A stretch of DNA of 8,280 nt from Methanobacteriota archaeon. Lineage in GTDB: Archaea > Thermoplasmatota > Poseidoniia > Poseidoniales > Poseidoniaceae. Numbering within the stretch: position 1 is the first letter of the stretch; each line of letters starts with the position of its first letter. The translations under genes and the position numbers were made by a program. Positions 5,314-8,280 of the stretch are shown here, one piece after another. The DNA is taken from the NCBI GenBank assembly GCA_018623995.1, contig JAAZUV010000055.1, forward strand, positions 1 through 8,280, in the 5' to 3' direction. The notes below the pieces were generated by a model. It did not search any database. It was not told where the DNA came from and saw only the letters and a program-made list of their open reading frames with translations.

Positions 5314-6924
5314 ATGAGCGATGTTCCGATCCTTGAGGAAACGGACCGTACGACTGGGCGGGACGCTCTTCGCAAGAACATCCAGGCTGCTATGGCCCTT
5401 GCTGGTGCAGTACGCTCAACACTTGGACCAAAAGGTCTTGACAAACTGCTCGTCGATGATGAAGGGCGCAGTATGGTCACGAACGATGGCATCACCGTCC
5501 TTGAATCGGCAAAGGTTGAGCATCCGATTGCGCACATGCTCATCGCTGCCAGTGCTGCGCAAGATCAAACCGTTCGAGATGGAACAACCTCGACGGTTCT
5601 CCTAGCTGCCGAATGGTTGCAAAACGCATGGCACCTCGTCGTACAAGGCGTTCATCCTGCAACGATTGCTCGTGGTTATCGCATGGCAGAAGCGTATTGC
5701 AAGGAACATTTGGATTCCCTCGCATTCGAGGCAAGTCGCGATGACATTCATTCTGCAACGAGGACATCGCTTGCGGGTAAACTCCACCAAAAGATGCAAT
5801 CGACCATTTCTGCATGTGCTGTTGAAGCCGCTGAAGCCATTGCCATGGAATCTGATGGAAACATGGTAGCAGATCCAACACGCGTCAAAGTCATCACCCG
5901 CACTGGTCCTGCCCTTGAAGAATCCAAACTCATTACAGGTCTTGCTCTTTCAAAGAAACGAGCACATGTCGAGATGCCTTCTTCTCTCGGAGCAGGGTCC
6001 ATTCTCTTGGTCGATGGAGGCCTTGAACTTCGTTCACTTTCGACCGATGTTCAACTGAATGTTACGTCCACAAGCGTTCTGCAATCGTTCCGAGATGCGG
6101 AACAACAACGCTTGCTTGACCAAGTCAAGATGCTCGTTGACCTTGATGTAACGCTTCTTGCGTGCCGAGAAGGGATTGATGATAGCATGCATGCACATCT
6201 CTCAGAAGCAGGTATCAAGGCATTCCGCCGAGTTGCAAAGAGCGATCTCGAACTTCTCGCACGGGGATGTGGAGCACGACTTGTGCCTTCGATTCATCAG
6301 GCGAAAGAACAAGATGTTGGCGTCTTCATCTCAAGCAAATGTGAGCGATGGGGCGACGTTGATCATTGGGTTCTTGAGACGGATGAAGGAGGTGCAACCT
6401 TTGTTGCAACAGGAAGCACCGAAACCGTCGTCGGAGAAGTTGAACGATGCTTTGCTGATGCACTTGGTGTTGCTTGCAGATTGAAGGAAAATCCACAATT
6501 GATTCCAGGTGGAGGTGCAACGTACATCGCCTTAGCTCGTCGATTACGCCGATATGCTGAAACCGTCCCTGGCCGAGAACAACTCGCCATCGAAGCATTT
6601 GCTGATGGATTGGAAACCATTCCACGTGTTCTCGCTGAAAATGCTGGTATGGACTCCATCGATACCTTGCTCCAGATCGTATCTATTCAGACCAAAGAAG
6701 ACGATGATTGCATTGGTTTGAACGTCATTACCCGCCAACCCGAGAACATGCGAAGTTCCAACATCGTTGAACCTGCACGAGTTCTCGAACAAGCCATTTC
6801 GGGTGCAAGCGAGGCTACCGTTGCCGTTCTCCGCATCGACGATGTTCTATGGGCAAAACAGGAAATCAGCGTTCCTGATGATGTTCAGGCCAGCCTTGAT
6901 GGTACTGCACCGGACCGTCGATAA
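5314..6924 (+). CDS. Thermosome (group II chaperonin) subunit, divergent
   Basis: A 536-residue subunit of the double-ring archaeal chaperonin, which folds proteins in an ATP-driven cavity closed by built-in lids. The N-terminal equatorial part has TLGPKGLDKLLVD (36-48), TNDG (56-59) and DGTT (89-92). The apical region contains GIDDSMHAHLSEAGIKAFRRV, close to the family pattern. The C-terminal equatorial part has FADAL with the expected catalytic Asp382, GGGA (399-402), EQLAIEAFADGLETIPRVLAENAGMDSIDTL and a RIDDVLWAKQ ending. Asp89 and Asp382, the residues expected at the ATP site, are kept. Several otherwise strict positions differ: Arg88 replaces the Gly of GDGTT, Tyr404 replaces the Glu of GGGAxE, and TGSTE stands where RGGTE is usual. 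The C-terminus lacks the common Gly/Met-rich tail. It may be a divergent paralog in a mixed ring. Start: GGTG at 5305-5308, 5 bases before the ATG. Probably co-transcribed with dnaK. Confidence 0.93.
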   Translation: MSDVPILEETDRTTGRDALRKNIQAAMALAGAVRSTLGPKGLDKLLVDDEGRSMVTNDGITVLESAKVEHPIAHMLIAASAAQDQTVRDGTTSTVLLAAEWLQNAWHLVVQGVHPATIARGYRMAEAYCKEHLDSLAFEASRDDIHSATRTSLAGKLHQKMQSTISACAVEAAEAIAMESDGNMVADPTRVKVITRTGPALEESKLITGLALSKKRAHVEMPSSLGAGSILLVDGGLELRSLSTDVQLNVTSTSVLQSFRDAEQQRLLDQVKMLVDLDVTLLACREGIDDSMHAHLSEAGIKAFRRVAKSDLELLARGCGARLVPSIHQAKEQDVGVFISSKCERWGDVDHWVLETDEGGATFVATGSTETVVGEVERCFADALGVACRLKENPQLIPGGGATYIALARRLRRYAETVPGREQLAIEAFADGLETIPRVLAENAGMDSIDTLLQIVSIQTKEDDDCIGLNVITRQPENMRSSNIVEPARVLEQAISGASEATVAVLRIDDVLWAKQEISVPDDVQASLDGTAPDRR

Positions 6925-6953
6925 GTCGATTTGTGCGGGTTCAATCGAGAACC

Positions 6954-6969
6954 AGCATATAAATATGCT
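6954..6969 (+). promoter_or_regulatory. Palindromic TATA box of the HMG-CoA synthase gene
   Basis: TATAAATAT at 6958-6966 is centred 25 bases before the ATG at 6987, the position expected for an archaeal TATA box with a leaderless transcript. It is embedded in the exact inverted repeat AGCATAT-AA-ATATGCT. No good ribosome binding site precedes the ATG, which agrees with leaderless initiation. This suggests HMG-CoA synthase is transcribed independently of the chaperone operon despite the 62-base gap. Confidence 0.6.
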
Positions 6970-6986
6970 AAAATTGCCGGACGAGC

Positions 6987-8280
6987 ATGGTCAACGTTGG
7001 GATTGACGATATTGCGATTCACTTTCCTCGCTTGTACATGGACATGCGTGACTTCGCAGAAATGCGTGGTGCAGACTATGGAAAGTTGAACAAAGGACTC
7101 GGGTTGAAGGCGATGGCCATCCCCGATGTCCACGAAGATACGGCAACCATGGGGGCCATGGCCGTCATGCGGTTGATCGACCGAAACGGCATCGATCCAC
7201 GAGACATTGGACGAATGTATCTCGGCACAGAATCGGCCCTTGATGGTGCAAAACCTACTGCAACCTACATCCTCGATATGCTCACACAACGGTACCAAGA
7301 CCGATTCGGTGAGGATTGCTTCCGGAATTGTGACGTTGTCGACATGACCTTTGCATGCATTGGTGCAGTCGATGCCCTTCACACCACACTTGACTGGGCT
7401 GCTCGCTCGAGCGAGGAAGATGACCGCATCGGTATTGTCATCTTCTCAGACAACGCAAAGTACGATCTTGAATCCAGTGGAGAATACACGCAAGGTGCTG
7501 GTGGAGGCGCCTTGTTGATTCGTCAAAACCCTCGACTTCTCGAAGTACCTGATTGCTGGGGTGTATCAACAACACCTGTTCACGATTTCTTCAAGCCACG
7601 ACGAAACGTCAGCATCCGTTCCGTGATTTCCAACGTCATGACGCTGGCCCAAGAGGCTGGCCAATCGGTCAAGAAAGGAATCGTTGAGCGTATGGTCAAG
7701 CATCTTCCTGAGTCGACTGTCCGTCGTCTCGGAATCTTTGCACATGGTGAAGAATCCGTCAGCGTCCACCGAGATGAACCTGTTTTCGATGGTCAATTCT
7801 CAAATCGATGTTACCAACAAGCTGTTCGACAAGCGTTCCACAATTTCAGTCAGCGAGCCATCAAGCAAAAGCGATGGGACCCTGAACTCGATACGCAGTT
7901 TACAGAACAATGGTCTCGCATCATCATGCACCTTCCTTATGCATTCCAAGCCAAGAGAATGTTCCCTGATGTGTTCCGTCACGATCGCATGAATACGCCA
8001 ATGTGGCCAAGCGTCATCGAACAGATTGGCGAACAACCAGAGAAGCCAGAATCTGATGATCCTGAAGCCACCATAGCTTGGGAAAAAGAGATGGATGGAT
8101 ATCGTCGTGCCATCTCCAAGACACCTGAATACATGGACTTCCACAAAGAACGCATCGAAAAGGGACAACGTGCCTCAAGTCTAATCGGAAATCAATACAC
8201 GGGTTCCATCTTCTTGGCGCTCATGTCCACATTTGAATCGGATTTGGAGGACAACTCAAAACTTGAAGGGGAATTGTTTG
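6987..8280 (+). CDS. mvaS: Hydroxymethylglutaryl-CoA synthase, 3' end beyond window
   Basis: The first 431 codons of a mevalonate-pathway enzyme that condenses acetyl-CoA with acetoacetyl-CoA to HMG-CoA, the precursor of archaeal isoprenoid lipids. The N-terminus MVNVGIDDIAIHFPRLYM fits the family. Catalytic residues inferred by motif: Glu82 in YLGTESALDGAK, the acyl-carrying Cys124 in MTFACIGAVDAL, and His315 in IIMHLPYAFQAKRM. Other landmarks are VHDFFKPRR and GNQYTGSIFLALMSTF near residues 401-416. Between His315 and that last motif there are about 87 residues, roughly twice the distance I recall for bacterial enzymes; the extra part is charged (about residues 344-395). The ATG at 6987 is supported by homology and by the TATA box 25 bases upstream. 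The frame is still open at the window edge, so the total exceeds 431 residues. Haloarchaeal enzymes are also long (about 445 residues, from memory). Probably cytoplasmic. Confidence 0.95.
   Translation, partial: MVNVGIDDIAIHFPRLYMDMRDFAEMRGADYGKLNKGLGLKAMAIPDVHEDTATMGAMAVMRLIDRNGIDPRDIGRMYLGTESALDGAKPTATYILDMLTQRYQDRFGEDCFRNCDVVDMTFACIGAVDALHTTLDWAARSSEEDDRIGIVIFSDNAKYDLESSGEYTQGAGGGALLIRQNPRLLEVPDCWGVSTTPVHDFFKPRRNVSIRSVISNVMTLAQEAGQSVKKGIVERMVKHLPESTVRRLGIFAHGEESVSVHRDEPVFDGQFSNRCYQQAVRQAFHNFSQRAIKQKRWDPELDTQFTEQWSRIIMHLPYAFQAKRMFPDVFRHDRMNTPMWPSVIEQIGEQPEKPESDDPEATIAWEKEMDGYRRAISKTPEYMDFHKERIEKGQRASSLIGNQYTGSIFLALMSTFESDLEDNSKLEGELF

Noticed and set aside
6885..7382. 165-codon minus-strand open frame across the thermosome end and HMG-CoA synthase start
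   Set aside because: It is antisense to the catalytic region of HMG-CoA synthase and crosses its promoter; no motif is seen.
1..8280. CRISPR array, tRNA, rRNA or transposase
   Set aside because: No regularly spaced direct repeats, no tRNA-like cloverleaf or rRNA sequence, and no transposase or integrase motifs were seen on either strand.

Overview
The window looks like a piece of a euryarchaeal chromosome, most probably from the Thermoplasmatota and perhaps a marine group II (Poseidoniales-like) lineage. The archaeal signs are a group II chaperonin (thermosome), a mevalonate-pathway HMG-CoA synthase, GGTG/GGAG-type ribosome binding sites, and TATA-like boxes about 25 bases upstream of start codons that suggest leaderless transcripts. 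The DnaK is of bacterial type and lacks the large N-terminal insertion of proteobacterial DnaK, as is usual for DnaK acquired by archaea. The taxonomic placement is inference; no rRNA or other decisive marker is present.

Layout. Positions 1-171 are non-coding and rich in small inverted repeats, ending in a likely promoter. A small three-helix membrane protein of unknown function lies at 172-465. A 227-base non-coding stretch (466-692) follows; it repeats two 10-mers found upstream of the small gene and contains nested inverted repeats. A cytochrome b561-type membrane protein (693-1292) comes next and converges, with a gap of only 4 bases, on a minus-strand gene for a 418-residue multi-pass membrane protein of unknown function (1297-2553). 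A divergent intergenic region (2554-2674) holds palindromic elements, including a perfect 13-base one.

The second half is a plus-strand protein quality-control cluster. It encodes a small heat-shock protein with an alpha-crystallin domain, a nine-aspartate tract and a C-terminal I-x-I motif (2675-3373), then DnaK (3390-5276), then a divergent thermosome subunit (5314-6924). Gaps of 16 and 37 bases suggest one operon joining a holdase, an Hsp70 foldase and a chaperonin. No grpE or dnaJ is seen in the window. An HMG-CoA synthase gene (6987 to beyond 8280) follows behind its own palindromic TATA box and is cut by the window edge; it would supply HMG-CoA for isoprenoid lipid synthesis.

The points most worth a second look are: the thermosome's altered nucleotide-site motifs (RDGTT instead of GDGTT, GGGATY instead of GGGAxE); the acidic tail of the small heat-shock protein; the missing helix-II heme histidine in the b561 protein; the palindromes in front of the chaperone operon; and the repeat-flanked small membrane gene.
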